Part shown: one piece after another, positions 1 to 8,625 of the stretch
Position numbering within the stretch: the stretch's first letter is position 1
How the letters are laid out: each line of letters begins with the position of its first letter
Assembly: GCF_946479765.1 (NCBI RefSeq)
Contig: NZ_CAMLHO010000001.1
Span: forward strand, 177,469-241,468
DNA length: 64,000 bases
DNA from: an uncultured Aliivibrio sp.
GTDB lineage: Bacteria > Pseudomonadota > Gammaproteobacteria > Enterobacterales > Vibrionaceae
Direction: 5' to 3'
Program-made: the position numbers and the translations under genes
Notes under the pieces: model-generated
What the model saw: the letters and a program-made list of their open reading frames with translations, nothing else
Database searches by the model: none
Told to the model about the DNA's origin: nothing

Positions 1-255
1 AAAAGTGAAATGAAACACGGAGATAATAGCTTTTGCGAAGATATTTTTCTGAGGGTTTTACTGTACTTATTGCTTGTATTAATAACTCTGTACATCAGAG
101 CAAGATGTGCAAAATAACATGATCCTATAAAAAGTAAAGATCTTATTTGTTATTTTTAAAATTTTTTTATAAAAGGATCTATGCAAAAAATGCATATTAC
201 TCATGTTTAAGTATCATTTTTTTTCTAATAAAAACTCACCTACACTTACCAAATC
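1..255. other. AT-rich intergenic stretch at the left edge
   Basis: No coding region is supported here. The stretch is very AT-rich. It holds a small hairpin (CTCTG-TACAT-CAGAG, 86-100) and an imperfect inverted repeat between GATCCTATAAAAA near 121 and TTTATAAAAGGATC ending near 179. A weak promoter-like pair (TTTTTT near 218, TACACT at 241) could serve the following gene. The gene to the left is outside the window. Confidence 0.5.
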
Positions 256-276
256 AATCAAACGCTTGGTTTGATT
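256..276 (+). promoter_or_regulatory. Perfect palindromic operator candidate upstream of the acuI-like gene
   Basis: The arms AATCAAAC (256-263) and GTTTGATT (69-76 of the same block, 269-276) are perfect inverted repeats around GCTTG. The site ends 27 bases before the start codon at 304, a typical place for a repressor. CAAAC...GTTTG resembles sites of TetR-family fatty-acid regulators such as PsrA, but the spacing here is five bases and that assignment is an inference. No U-run follows the right arm, so it is not a terminator. Confidence 0.5.
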
Positions 277-303
277 CACTTATTCTCGTCATTGGAGTTT
301 GTT

Positions 304-1284
304 ATGTTTAAAGCATTAGTTCTGAATCAAGAAGAAAGAAATACCATTGCAGCAATTACTGAGATCGATGAATCTCAACTTCCTGAAGGTAATGTAAAAG
401 TTGATGTTAGCTACTCTTCTCTTAACTACAAAGATGGCTTAGCAATTACTGGTAAAGGGCGCATTGTTCGTAACTTCCCAATGGTTCCAGGTATTGATTT
501 AGCGGGTGTAGTATCTCACTCGGATGATGCTCGTTACCAAGCCGGCGATGAAGTGGTTCTAACTGGTTGGGGCGTAGGTGAAGGTCACTGGGGCGGCATG
601 GCTGAAAAAGCGAGCCTAAATGGTGATTGGTTAGTTCCTATGCCAAAAGGCCTAGACGCTAAAAAAGTAATGGCAATCGGCACCGCTGGTTTTACTGCCA
701 TGCTATGTGTTCAAGCGATTGTTGATGCGGGGATCAAACCAGAAGATGGAGAGATCCTAGTAACTGGAGCAAGTGGCGGTGTCGGTAGTGTATCTATCAC
801 TCTTCTTAACCAATTAGGTTATAAAGTTGCTGCGGTAACTGGCCGAGCTTCTGAAAATGGTGAGCTGCTTAAATCATTAGGCGCATCACGCATTGTTGAG
901 CGTAGCGACCTAGAAGAACCAGCAAAACCATTAGAAAAACAACTATGGGCTGGCGCAATTGATACCGTTGGTAGCAAAGTACTGGCTAAAGTATTAGCAC
1001 AAATTGATTACAACGGTGCGGTTGCAATGTGTGGTCTGGCAGGTGGTTTTGATTTGCCAACAACAGTAATGCCATTCATTTTACGTAATGTTCGCCTACA
1101 AGGTGTAGATTCAGTGATGTGTCCTCGTGAAAAACGCATCAAAGCATGGGAACAGCTGTCAACTCTTCTACCTGACTCATTCTATGCTCAAGCAACAAAA
1201 GAAGTAGCATTAGATGATGCGATTCAAGCAGCAGAAGACATTACAAACGGTAAAATCACAGGTCGTGTGGTAATCAAAATTTAG
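304..1284 (+). CDS. acuI: Quinone oxidoreductase / acrylyl-CoA reductase family protein (YhdH/AcuI)
   Basis: The product (326 aa) is a zinc-independent medium-chain dehydrogenase/reductase. AcuI/YhdH enzymes reduce acryloyl-CoA to propionyl-CoA with NADPH and so remove a toxic intermediate. The N-terminal GroES-like domain contains SSLNYKDGLAITGKG and VPGIDLAGVV. The Rossmann domain has the nucleotide-binding motif VTGASGGVGSVS near residue 155. An upstream in-frame ATG at 271 exists, but ATG 304 has a GGAG ribosome site at 294-297 and matches the usual family N-terminus (MFKALVL). The gene stands alone with its own terminator at 1358-1385. The family is certain; the exact substrate is inferred from homology. 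Confidence 0.9.
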   Translation: MFKALVLNQEERNTIAAITEIDESQLPEGNVKVDVSYSSLNYKDGLAITGKGRIVRNFPMVPGIDLAGVVSHSDDARYQAGDEVVLTGWGVGEGHWGGMAEKASLNGDWLVPMPKGLDAKKVMAIGTAGFTAMLCVQAIVDAGIKPEDGEILVTGASGGVGSVSITLLNQLGYKVAAVTGRASENGELLKSLGASRIVERSDLEEPAKPLEKQLWAGAIDTVGSKVLAKVLAQIDYNGAVAMCGLAGGFDLPTTVMPFILRNVRLQGVDSVMCPREKRIKAWEQLSTLLPDSFYAQATKEVALDDAIQAAEDITNGKITGRVVIKI

Positions 1285-1357
1285 TCTTATCAACTAAAAA
1301 ATAATTTAACACTGAGCCCTACCTAGCTTAGCGTTAATGTGAAAACATCAGTAAACC

Positions 1358-1385
1358 AAGGCAGCCTAATCGCTGCCTTTTTCTT
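1358..1385 (+). terminator. Rho-independent terminator after acuI
   Basis: The stem AAGGCAGC / GCTGCCTT closes around CTAATC or a similar six-base loop and is followed by TTTTT. It lies between the convergent ends of acuI and the LysR gene. Confidence 0.85.
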
Positions 1386-1402
1386 ATCTAAACAACAATA
1401 AA

Positions 1403-2344
1403 TTAAACGAACCCAATGTCTTCAATGCGTTTTTCTATTAACTTACCGCACTCTTCTTTTACGACACGTCGAAGCCAGGTTTGTGCTGGTGAAGAATCAC
1501 AACGAGAATGCCAAATTAAAGAATAATCAAACGGAGTAAATTCAAACGGTAAGGGTTTAATCACTAAGTCATAACGATCAGCCATTAAATAAGCAAGATC
1601 CGCAGGAACAGTGATCACTAATGGCATTTTATCAACGATCGCTAATGCCGCTTCTAAATGGTACGCCCTCAATACTTGTCTTCTTTCTCTTTGCCCTAAT
1701 AACGCATTATCCAATAACGCTTTTACCCCATCGCTAATCGCAATCATGGCGTGAGGTAATAATAAATAATCATCTAAGGTTAAACGAACACCTGCAAGTG
1801 GGTGGTTTTTAGAAAGCAGGCACAATACCCCTACTTGCCCTAATACCTCTTGCTTCAATGGCGTCACCGATCCAATAGGACGACAGATCGCCATATCCAC
1901 TTTTTCAGTACTTAATTGTTTAAACAAGTTTTCATGATTTAGAGAAGTGAATTCCAATGAAATATTCGGTGCTTGCTCATAAATCTTAGGTAACGCGTAA
2001 GGTAAGATGGTTTGCATTGCGTAGTCAGTAGTTGCAATCAAAAAGTGTTGATCGCAATGCATCGGAGTAAAGTCACTTGGGGTGAGCAATTGACGAAGCG
2101 ACTCTAAAGGTTGATTAATTTGAGCATTAATCTCCAATGCTTTTTGTGTGGGAACTAAATGCTGGCCCTGACGAGTAAATAATGGATCACCAAGTAAGTC
2201 ACGTAATCGGCCTAATACACGACTCATTGCCGATTGACTCAAATTCAATCGGATCGCCGCTTGGCTTACGCTGTTTTCTTCTAGTAATACTTTTAAGGCA
2301 ATGAGTAAATTTAAATCACGACGATAAACTTCTTCGAGTTCCAT
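1403..2344 (-). CDS. LysR-family transcriptional regulator
   Basis: This 313-residue protein has the LysR layout. An N-terminal winged helix-turn-helix (about residues 10-65; SVSQAAIRLNLSQSAMSRVLGRLRDLLGDPLF) is followed by a two-lobed effector-binding domain with IATTDYAMQTILPYAL and VDMAICRPIG. Length is normal for the family. It is transcribed towards acuI but has its own promoter region. The target genes and effector cannot be read from the sequence; LysR regulators often act on neighbours, but its nearest divergent neighbour here is only a small membrane-protein gene in the same orientation. Confidence 0.9.
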   Translation of the reverse strand: MELEEVYRRDLNLLIALKVLLEENSVSQAAIRLNLSQSAMSRVLGRLRDLLGDPLFTRQGQHLVPTQKALEINAQINQPLESLRQLLTPSDFTPMHCDQHFLIATTDYAMQTILPYALPKIYEQAPNISLEFTSLNHENLFKQLSTEKVDMAICRPIGSVTPLKQEVLGQVGVLCLLSKNHPLAGVRLTLDDYLLLPHAMIAISDGVKALLDNALLGQRERRQVLRAYHLEAALAIVDKMPLVITVPADLAYLMADRYDLVIKPLPFEFTPFDYSLIWHSRCDSSPAQTWLRRVVKEECGKLIEKRIEDIGFV

Positions 2345-2405
2345 TATCTAAACCTATATCTGAAATAACCTAAACGGTTTTTATTAGTGTAACGGTTTTT
2401 AAGAT

Positions 2406-2446
2406 AAAAAAAATCCCGCAATTTATACACTTCTTAATTTGGGATT
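2406..2446 (-). terminator. Probable terminator of the small membrane-protein gene
   Basis: Read leftward, AATCCC and GGGATT pair across a loop that itself contains short complementary runs, and the stem is followed by eight T residues. It lies downstream of the gene ending at 2511. The long loop lowers confidence. Confidence 0.55.
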
Positions 2447-2510
2447 AAGAATGATAAAGAGACGGGAAAGCTAGAGCGTGTGTGTTATCTGTTATTGTAT
2501 TCATTTTGAG

Positions 2511-2702
2511 TTAGTAATCTTGCTCTTCTGCTGCTTCACTTTCTGACCATGTTTTTAGTTCGATAGTAAGTGCAACCATAACGGAGGCAAGGCTAATTAA
2601 AGGGAAAAGGTTAATGTTTTCTGGTGTACGCAGAACTAGTGAGCAAATCGTAACAAAGCAAAGAACACAATAAATAGTTAAGCGATCTATTTGAGTAAGC
2701 AT
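2511..2702 (-). CDS. Small hypothetical membrane protein
   Basis: I do not recognise this 63-residue protein. It has two probable membrane segments (about 10-25, TIYCVLCFVTICSLVL, and 30-47, NLFPLISLASVMVALTIE), followed by an acidic C-terminal tail (SESEAAEEQD). A GGAT-type ribosome site precedes the ATG at 2702, and a terminator-like hairpin follows. It lies divergent to tusA. Its function is unknown. Confidence 0.55.
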   Translation of the reverse strand: MLTQIDRLTIYCVLCFVTICSLVLRTPENINLFPLISLASVMVALTIELKTWSESEAAEEQDY

Positions 2703-2827
2703 AATGGCGATCCTTCTATTACTTTCTTTCTATGACCAAGAACATTTAAAACAATACGTTAACCATTCGATGTTAATGCATTGTTAATAAATAAATTACT
2801 CTCTTTTCAGTTCTTTGCCAATGTGTA

Positions 2828-2855
2828 TTGATTATTTTTTTTACAGCAGTATGAT
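2828..2855 (+). promoter_or_regulatory. Sigma-70 promoter candidate for tusA
   Basis: TTGATT (2828-2833) and TATGAT (2850-2855) are separated by 16 bases, 30 bases upstream of the tusA start. Confidence 0.55.
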
Positions 2856-2885
2856 CTTGGTCGCCTTTAATTGTAAAGAGATACA

Positions 2886-3140
2886 ATGATGACCATCAAC
2901 TTTGATACAGCAACCCAAACACTAGAAGCGGAAGGCTTACGCTGCCCTGAGCCTGTCATGATGGTTAGAAAAACAATCCGACAGATGCAAGATGGTGAGA
3001 CTCTACTAATTAAAGCAGACGATCCATCAACGACTCGTGACATCCCAAGCTTTTGCCGTTTTATGGATCATGAGTTACTTGCAGAAGACACAGATACGCT
3101 CCCTTATCGATTTTTAATCCGCAAAGGGCTTCCAGCTTAA
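2886..3140 (+). CDS. tusA: Sulfur carrier protein TusA
   Basis: TusA accepts persulfide sulfur from the cysteine desulfurase IscS and passes it to TusBCD and then TusE-MnmA for 2-thiolation of the tRNA wobble uridine. This 84-residue protein shows the family signature [15 protein letters not shown], with the sulfur-carrying Cys at residue 20. The C-terminal half ([18 protein letters not shown]) is also typical. Two adjacent ATG codons (2886 and 2889) could start it. It is a monocistron, bounded by its promoter and a very strong terminator. mnmE and mnmG, which modify the same wobble base, also lie in this window. Confidence 0.95.
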   Translation: MMTINFDTATQTLEAEGLRCPEPVMMVRKTIRQMQDGETLLIKADDPSTTRDIPSFCRFMDHELLAEDTDTLPYRFLIRKGLPA

Positions 3141-3183
3141 AAATAGAATAAAGGCGACCAATGTGGTCGCCTTTATTCTATTT
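3141..3183. terminator. Perfect 20-bp hairpin, bidirectional terminator
   Basis: The arms at 3141-3160 and 3164-3183 are exactly complementary over 20 bases, with a three-base loop (ATG). A- and T-rich outer arms give U-tracts in both directions. It separates tusA from the convergent small membrane-protein gene. Confidence 0.9.
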
Positions 3184-3210
3184 TTCATTATAAACAAACA
3201 GCTACTGCGT

Positions 3211-3462
3211 TTATGTGCTGATATCTCGAACTTGCTTCTGGATGCTTTCTATTTCGTGCTGCAAATTACGCATTTCTTTTTTCATTGGTAATACATAGTG
3301 AACTCGAACCCAAGCATCAACAGACAGTCCTGTTGTCACAATGGCTCCAACCACCATAGGTACCCACATATCTGTTAGTACCATACCCAATAAATTAAGC
3401 GCTAATGCCACAGTAAATAGATAACATTGACTTTGCGGTGAGATAGCTAAAAAACGAGTCAT
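3211..3462 (-). CDS. Small hypothetical membrane protein with a C-terminal coiled coil
   Basis: This 83-residue product is not one I can name. Two hydrophobic segments (about 12-30, CYLFTVALALNLLGMVLTD, and 33-48, VPMVVGAIVTTGLSVD) are followed by a charged heptad-like region (KKEMRNLQHEIESIQKQV) likely to be a short cytoplasmic coiled coil. A ribosome site (AGGAG) precedes the ATG at 3462. It shares the terminator hairpin with tusA. The organisation suggests a small inner-membrane protein that may oligomerise, but no function is claimed. Confidence 0.6.
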   Translation of the reverse strand: MTRFLAISPQSQCYLFTVALALNLLGMVLTDMWVPMVVGAIVTTGLSVDAWVRVHYVLPMKKEMRNLQHEIESIQKQVRDIST

Positions 3463-3614
3463 GATAAGCTCCTATCCTTTAAAGAAACATCTACCAATAC
3501 AACTAATTCTAGCTCTAGATTATCACCTCTACACCAAAACCTATGTGTCTAGTATCACACTCTTATTCTGATGTGATTAAACTTTGATGACACAAGAAAT
3601 AGAGCTTAAAAACG

Positions 3615-5246
3615 CTATTCTCCGGTATAAACAACCATTACTTTATCAATTCCATTTTTATGTATAACAGCATAGTAAGGTTCCTGATTAATCACTTGGA
3701 TCTCACCTTGAGAAACAGAGGAGTGATCCCCTCTAAAAGTAAGCAGCGTCTTCCAATGAGCTGATAGTGACCAATGTTGCCCTGTCATATCATCCCAATT
3801 CATCACACTATACCGATCACCAGCCTTGCCGCTTTCATCGCCATACCACACAAAAATACTTCCTTTAGATAATAACAATGCTGAGGCCGCATCACGATAT
3901 TGAGCGTAATTATCCGAACTTAACTCTGGTTTTCTCTCTTTACCAAACCAGGTTAGTGCCGATAAAGGGTTCTCTATCGATGTATCAAACTGGTGACTTA
4001 ATGACGTTAAACACTTTTTTTCAGTTAAATTAATTGGACGAACTTGAGGAATAAAGTGATTATTATTCTCTAAATCAATCACCAAAAATGAAGCATCTTC
4101 AAACGCTTTGTATTGATTGTCTTTTTTCCATTCTTCAAAAACTTTACTACCGGTTTGTTCTAATTGTTCAATTAACGGTGGAGTAGATTGAGACAGAACA
4201 ACCCCATCAATACCAAATTTAGCGATCCAGGTTGTGATCCATCCGGTTAATAATTCATTCTTATTATCACTGACCTGAGTAACCGCCGTTATTGGTTTAT
4301 TAGTAAAGAACGTTGGCGTTGTCACATCAATAGAACCATCAAACCAAGCTTCAGACCACCACTGTGGGATCTCGCCTTTTTCATTTTTAAAGTCATCAAG
4401 GTAGTTTGTCAGGTTTTGGCCTTCTTTAGGATGCCAGTCACTCCAATAACTCGGAAGATTTTTATCGGAGTTTGGTTGAATGCCAAACTGTTGTAGATCA
4501 GATAAACTCGGTTGGGATGGCGTGCTATCGATACTCCACACCACTCTCATTCCTAGTTGGTGCGCTAAATCAACGAGGGCTTTCATCTCTTGCTCGCTAC
4601 CCATATTAGTATCAAGCTGAGTCCAATCCAAGGTTGCACCGCCTGCATATGGATATTCTGGTGTATTACCATCTTTACCAGGAAGCCAACCATGTACTTG
4701 CTCTAATGGTGTCGAAATCCACAATACATCAACACCTAACTCAGCCAAATAATCTAGTTTTTTGGTTAAGCCTGCAATATCGCCACCTTTAAAGCCTTGA
4801 GCTGATGCCTGACGACCATAACTATGGTCATTCCAACTGTTACCGTTATAAAAACGATCGGTGGCGATATGATAAAATGTCGCGTTCTGCCATTGGAAAT
4901 CAATCTTCTCTTCTGTTGATTCCGATACCGCTCTTGATTCTAATAATAACAAACCACCACTATGACGACTTGGTGTTAACGTTATTTGCCCATCTTTTAC
5001 CTGAGCAATATTGCCAGAATAAGCATCAGTAACCACCTCGCCTTCAGACCACAAATCAGAAACAGTTACCGTAACAGGTCGTATTCCTAATGAAGGGCAT
5101 ACCACTTCTTTATTAACAGATTGATTCGATGAAGTAAGCTCAGTGGTGATAGAAGCGTTTGAATTATCCGTAGATGGTAACGAGGTACTTTGACACCCGA
5201 CCAAAAAAGAAAGAGAGATAAATGTTGCACACACAGATAATTTCAT
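3615..5246 (-). CDS. MalS-like alpha-amylase-family lipoprotein, predicted catalytically inactive
   Basis: The 543-residue protein begins with a lipoprotein signal peptide whose lipobox is LVGC (Cys18), so it should be membrane-anchored. The reading frame extends to a TTG at 5282, but ATG 5246 gives the signal peptide directly. The body matches glycoside hydrolase family 13, closest in my recollection to periplasmic alpha-amylase MalS: FYHIATDRFYNG, FKGGDIAGLTKKLDYLAELGVDVLWIS, the YGDES segment and MNWDDMTG near the C-terminus. The catalytic blocks are degraded. Where MalS-type enzymes carry GIDGFRVD (Asp nucleophile), this protein reads GIDGVVLS (residues 345-352). The DVVMNH block reads SIDSTP, and the acid/base Glu block reads VIDLE. 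It may be a carbohydrate-binding or regulatory pseudoenzyme. The fold is well supported; loss of activity is an inference. Confidence 0.85.
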   Translation of the reverse strand: MKLSVCATFISLSFLVGCQSTSLPSTDNSNASITTELTSSNQSVNKEVVCPSLGIRPVTVTVSDLWSEGEVVTDAYSGNIAQVKDGQITLTPSRHSGGLLLLESRAVSESTEEKIDFQWQNATFYHIATDRFYNGNSWNDHSYGRQASAQGFKGGDIAGLTKKLDYLAELGVDVLWISTPLEQVHGWLPGKDGNTPEYPYAGGATLDWTQLDTNMGSEQEMKALVDLAHQLGMRVVWSIDSTPSQPSLSDLQQFGIQPNSDKNLPSYWSDWHPKEGQNLTNYLDDFKNEKGEIPQWWSEAWFDGSIDVTTPTFFTNKPITAVTQVSDNKNELLTGWITTWIAKFGIDGVVLSQSTPPLIEQLEQTGSKVFEEWKKDNQYKAFEDASFLVIDLENNNHFIPQVRPINLTEKKCLTSLSHQFDTSIENPLSALTWFGKERKPELSSDNYAQYRDAASALLLSKGSIFVWYGDESGKAGDRYSVMNWDDMTGQHWSLSAHWKTLLTFRGDHSSVSQGEIQVINQEPYYAVIHKNGIDKVMVVYTGE

Positions 5247-5341
5247 CGAAATCAGCAGCCTAATAAAAGAGAAGAGAGCCAATTGTAGACACTGTTATGA
5301 ATATAATTAACCTCTAATTTACGAAAATACGATATTTTGAC

Positions 5342-5376
5342 AAAAAAATACCCCGCAAAGGCGAGGTATTTTATTA
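5342..5376 (-). terminator. Terminator of the glyQS operon
   Basis: The stem AAAATACCCCGC / GCGAGGTATTTT has one mismatch and an AAAG loop. Read leftward it ends in a run of T residues, 15 bases beyond the glyS stop codon. Confidence 0.85.
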
Positions 5377-5390
5377 AATAAGGCTATTTC

Positions 5391-7472
5391 TTATTTTTGA
5401 AGAAGAGAAATATCAGCAATATCTAAGAATAAGTTACGTAGCTTGTTAAGCAATGTTAGACGGTTAATTTTAAGCGCTTCATCATCAGCCATAACCATAA
5501 CACCGTCAAAGAAGGCATCAACAGGTTCACGTAGCTCAGCTAGGCGGCTTAATGCTTCTTGATAATTACCAGCAATAAATACAGGTTCTAGTGCTTCAGC
5601 TAGGATCTCAACTTTCTTAGCCAATACTTTCTCTGCATCTTCTTGTAGAAGAGCTAGATCGATTTCTTGAGCCAGTTCACCATCGAATTTCGCAAGGATA
5701 TTACCTACACGCTTATTCGCAGCCGCTAGAGATTCAGCAGCGTCTAGTTCACGGAAGTGAGATACCGCTTTCACACGCTTATCAAAATCAGCAGGCTTCG
5801 TCGGACGACGAGCTAGTACCGCTTGGATGATGTCTACGCTGAAACCTTCATCTTGGTACCATGCACGGAAACGACCTAGCATGAAATCAATCACGTCAGT
5901 GTCTACATTTGCATTCGTTAGCTTAGTTGACCCATCTTCTAGAGCAAATAGAGACTGCGCTTTAGCCACTAAATCAACTAGGTCTAAGTTGTAATCTTTT
6001 TCAACGATGATTCGTAGGATACCCAGTGCAGCACGACGAAGTGCAAATGGATCAGAGCCTTTTGGTGCTTGACCAATGCCGAAGATACCCACAAGTGTAT
6101 CTAGTTTATCTGCCATTGCTACTGATGCAGATACATCAGTACTTGGTAGATCATCACCAGCGAAACGAGGCATGTATTGCTCGTAAAGCGCTAATGCAAC
6201 TTGTGCATCTTCACCATCGTGAGTTGCATAGTGCATACCCATAACACCTTGAGTATCTGTAAATTCAAATACCATTGATGTCATTAAGTCACACTTAGCT
6301 AAAAGACCAGCACGTTGAGATTTCTCAACATCCGCACCGATTTGCTCAGCGATGTAGCCAGCAAGCTCAGTAATACGGTCTGTTTTGTCTTTAATTGTGC
6401 CCAATTGCTTTTGGAAGATAGCTTGCTCTAGTTCAGGCAGACGGTCGATAAGCGGACGCTTACGGTCTGTATTGAAGAAGAACTCAGCATCAGCAAGACG
6501 CGGACGAACCACTTTCTCATTACCTTCGATAATGTGACGAGGCTCTTTAGATTCGATGTTAGTAACAAAGATGAAGTTAGGAAGTAGGTTCTTCTCTTGA
6601 TCATATACTGGGAAGTACTTTTGATCGCCCTTCATTGTGTAAACTAGCGCTTCAGACGGAACGTTTAAGAACTCTTGTTCGAACTTAGCGGTTAATACCA
6701 CAGGCCATTCAACTAGAGACGTTACTTCTTCAACTAACTCGTCTTCTAGATCCGCAATACCGCCAACCGCTTCTGCTGCTTTTTTAGCACCAGCAAGGAT
6801 GATCGCTTTACGCGCATCGTAGTCAGCCATTACTTTACCGCGCTCTTCTAAGATCGCAGGGTATTGGTCAGCAGAATCAATCGTAAAATCGCTTTCACCC
6901 ATGAAACGGTGACCACGGATAGTACGAGCAGAAGCAACACCTAGGATAGTACCTTCAACTAATTCATCACCTAATAGGATAGTCAGTGTTTTCACTGGAC
7001 GAATAAATTGAATGTCAGAGTTACCCCAACGCATTGCTTTAGGAATTGGTAAGCCAGCGAGTGCTTTTGCTGCTAATTCAACAACAATTTCTTGTACCGG
7101 TTGGCCTTTAACTGCTTCTTTATGAAGTAGCCATTCGCCTTTGTCTGTTTTTAGGCGCTCAGCCTGCTCAACCGTAATACCGTTACCACGAGCCCAGCCT
7201 TGAGCTGCTTTAGTCGGATTACCGTCAGCATCAAATGCAGACGCGATAGCTGGACCACGTTTTTCAACGATTTTGTCTGCTTGGCCTTCATCTAATTCAG
7301 CGATTTTAAGCGCTAAACGACGAGGAGTTGCGTACCATTTAATGCCTTGGTGTGCTAAATCAGCCGCTTTAAGACCTGCTTCAAAGTTAGCAGCAAATGC
7401 TTCAGCTAATGAACGAAGTGCTTTTGGTGGAAGCTCTTCAGTACCTAATTCGATTAGAAAATTCTTCGCCAT
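5391..7472 (-). CDS. glyS: Glycine--tRNA ligase beta subunit
   Basis: GlyS is the large subunit of the bacterial alpha2beta2 glycyl-tRNA synthetase and supplies tRNA-recognition functions. The 693-residue length is normal. The N-terminus ([18 protein letters not shown]) and [14 protein letters not shown] are typical family blocks. An HD-like region occurs in the centre, and the C-terminal part carries the anticodon-binding DALR-like domain ([22 protein letters not shown]). It starts two bases after the glyQ stop codon, so the two are translationally linked in one operon, ending at the 5342-5376 terminator. Confidence 0.97.
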   Translation of the reverse strand: MAKNFLIELGTEELPPKALRSLAEAFAANFEAGLKAADLAHQGIKWYATPRRLALKIAELDEGQADKIVEKRGPAIASAFDADGNPTKAAQGWARGNGITVEQAERLKTDKGEWLLHKEAVKGQPVQEIVVELAAKALAGLPIPKAMRWGNSDIQFIRPVKTLTILLGDELVEGTILGVASARTIRGHRFMGESDFTIDSADQYPAILEERGKVMADYDARKAIILAGAKKAAEAVGGIADLEDELVEEVTSLVEWPVVLTAKFEQEFLNVPSEALVYTMKGDQKYFPVYDQEKNLLPNFIFVTNIESKEPRHIIEGNEKVVRPRLADAEFFFNTDRKRPLIDRLPELEQAIFQKQLGTIKDKTDRITELAGYIAEQIGADVEKSQRAGLLAKCDLMTSMVFEFTDTQGVMGMHYATHDGEDAQVALALYEQYMPRFAGDDLPSTDVSASVAMADKLDTLVGIFGIGQAPKGSDPFALRRAALGILRIIVEKDYNLDLVDLVAKAQSLFALEDGSTKLTNANVDTDVIDFMLGRFRAWYQDEGFSVDIIQAVLARRPTKPADFDKRVKAVSHFRELDAAESLAAANKRVGNILAKFDGELAQEIDLALLQEDAEKVLAKKVEILAEALEPVFIAGNYQEALSRLAELREPVDAFFDGVMVMADDEALKINRLTLLNKLRNLFLDIADISLLQK

Positions 7473-7474
7473 GA

Positions 7475-8407
7475 TTACTTCTCCTCAGTTGCTGTCGGTT
7501 TATTAGAACGACACATAGGGAAGCCTAGCGCTTCACGTGATGCATAGTATGCTTCTGCAACCGATTTAGTTAGGTTACGAATACGAAGAATGTAACGCTG
7601 ACGCTCAGTTACTGAGATCGCTTTACGAGCATCTAACAGGTTAAATGCATGACCTGCTTTTAGAATGCGCTCGTACGCTGGAAGAGGTAGCGGCTTTTCA
7701 AGCTCAAGCAATTCTTTACACTCTTTCTCACACTGATCGAAGAAACCAAATAGGAAATCAACGTCTGCGTGTTCAAAGTTGTAAGTCGATTGCTCAACTT
7801 CGTTTTGGTGGAAGATATCACCGTAAGTAACCACACCTTGAGGGCCATGGTTCCATACAAGATCGTAAACAGAATCTACTTCTTGAATGTACATAGCAAG
7901 ACGTTCGATACCGTAAGTGATTTCACCAGTAACAGGTTTACACTCAAGACCACCCACTTGTTGGAAGTAAGTAAATTGCGTTACTTCCATGCCGTTTAGC
8001 CAGATTTCCCAGCCTAGGCCCCAAGCGCCCAATGTTGGGTTTTCCCAGTTGTCTTCTACGAAACGAATATCATGAACAAGTGGATCGATACCAAGCACTT
8101 CTAAAGAACCTAAGTACAGCTCTTGAATATTATCTGGAGAAGGCTTTAACGCTACCTGAAATTGATAGTAGTGCTGCAGACGGTTAGGGTTTTCACCATA
8201 ACGGCCATCCGTAGGACGACGAGATGGTTGAACATAAGCGGTAGCCATTGGCTCTGGGCCAAGCGCTCGCAGACATGTCATTGGGTGAGATGTACCTGCG
8301 CCCACTTCCATATCTAATGGCTGTACAATCGTACAACCCTGTTGTGCCCAATAATCCTGCAGCGCGAGGATCATTCCCTGGAAGGTTTTGATATCGTATT
8401 TTTGCAT
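7475..8407 (-). CDS. glyQ: Glycine--tRNA ligase alpha subunit
   Basis: GlyQ is the catalytic class II subunit that makes glycyl-adenylate. The 310-residue protein shows [22 protein letters not shown], the [20 protein letters not shown] motif 2 region, and [22 protein letters not shown], the motif 3 area. It is the first gene of glyQS. A 218-base divergent spacer separates it from avtA. A TATACT -10-like element lies near 8451 on the leftward strand, without a convincing -35. Confidence 0.97.
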   Translation of the reverse strand: MQKYDIKTFQGMILALQDYWAQQGCTIVQPLDMEVGAGTSHPMTCLRALGPEPMATAYVQPSRRPTDGRYGENPNRLQHYYQFQVALKPSPDNIQELYLGSLEVLGIDPLVHDIRFVEDNWENPTLGAWGLGWEIWLNGMEVTQFTYFQQVGGLECKPVTGEITYGIERLAMYIQEVDSVYDLVWNHGPQGVVTYGDIFHQNEVEQSTYNFEHADVDFLFGFFDQCEKECKELLELEKPLPLPAYERILKAGHAFNLLDARKAISVTERQRYILRIRNLTKSVAEAYYASREALGFPMCRSNKPTATEEK

Positions 8408-8625
8408 AATTTAATTCGCGCGATGGTTGATAAATATAACCAAGAAGTATACCTCGCTGACCCCTCCGGGAGTAGCAAAAATAAGCACTTTATGAAAATT
8501 CACTTTGAGTTTATGGTCTAAGTAATAAAATAAGGGCTTATCTTGGCTCTTTATCTCTGTTTGGTGTTGAGGTATGTTGTTAAAACAATCAATACATCCA
8601 CTCTCTAATTATCACGGTAGTCGTA

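Noticed and set aside
4805..5032. Open frame on the plus strand across the MalS-like gene
   Set aside because: It lies opposite a longer gene with a clear lipoprotein signal and fold, and has no ribosome site or recognisable domain.
5247..5282. TTG-initiated extension of the MalS-like protein
   Set aside because: It would put 12 residues before the signal peptide, from a TTG with no ribosome site.
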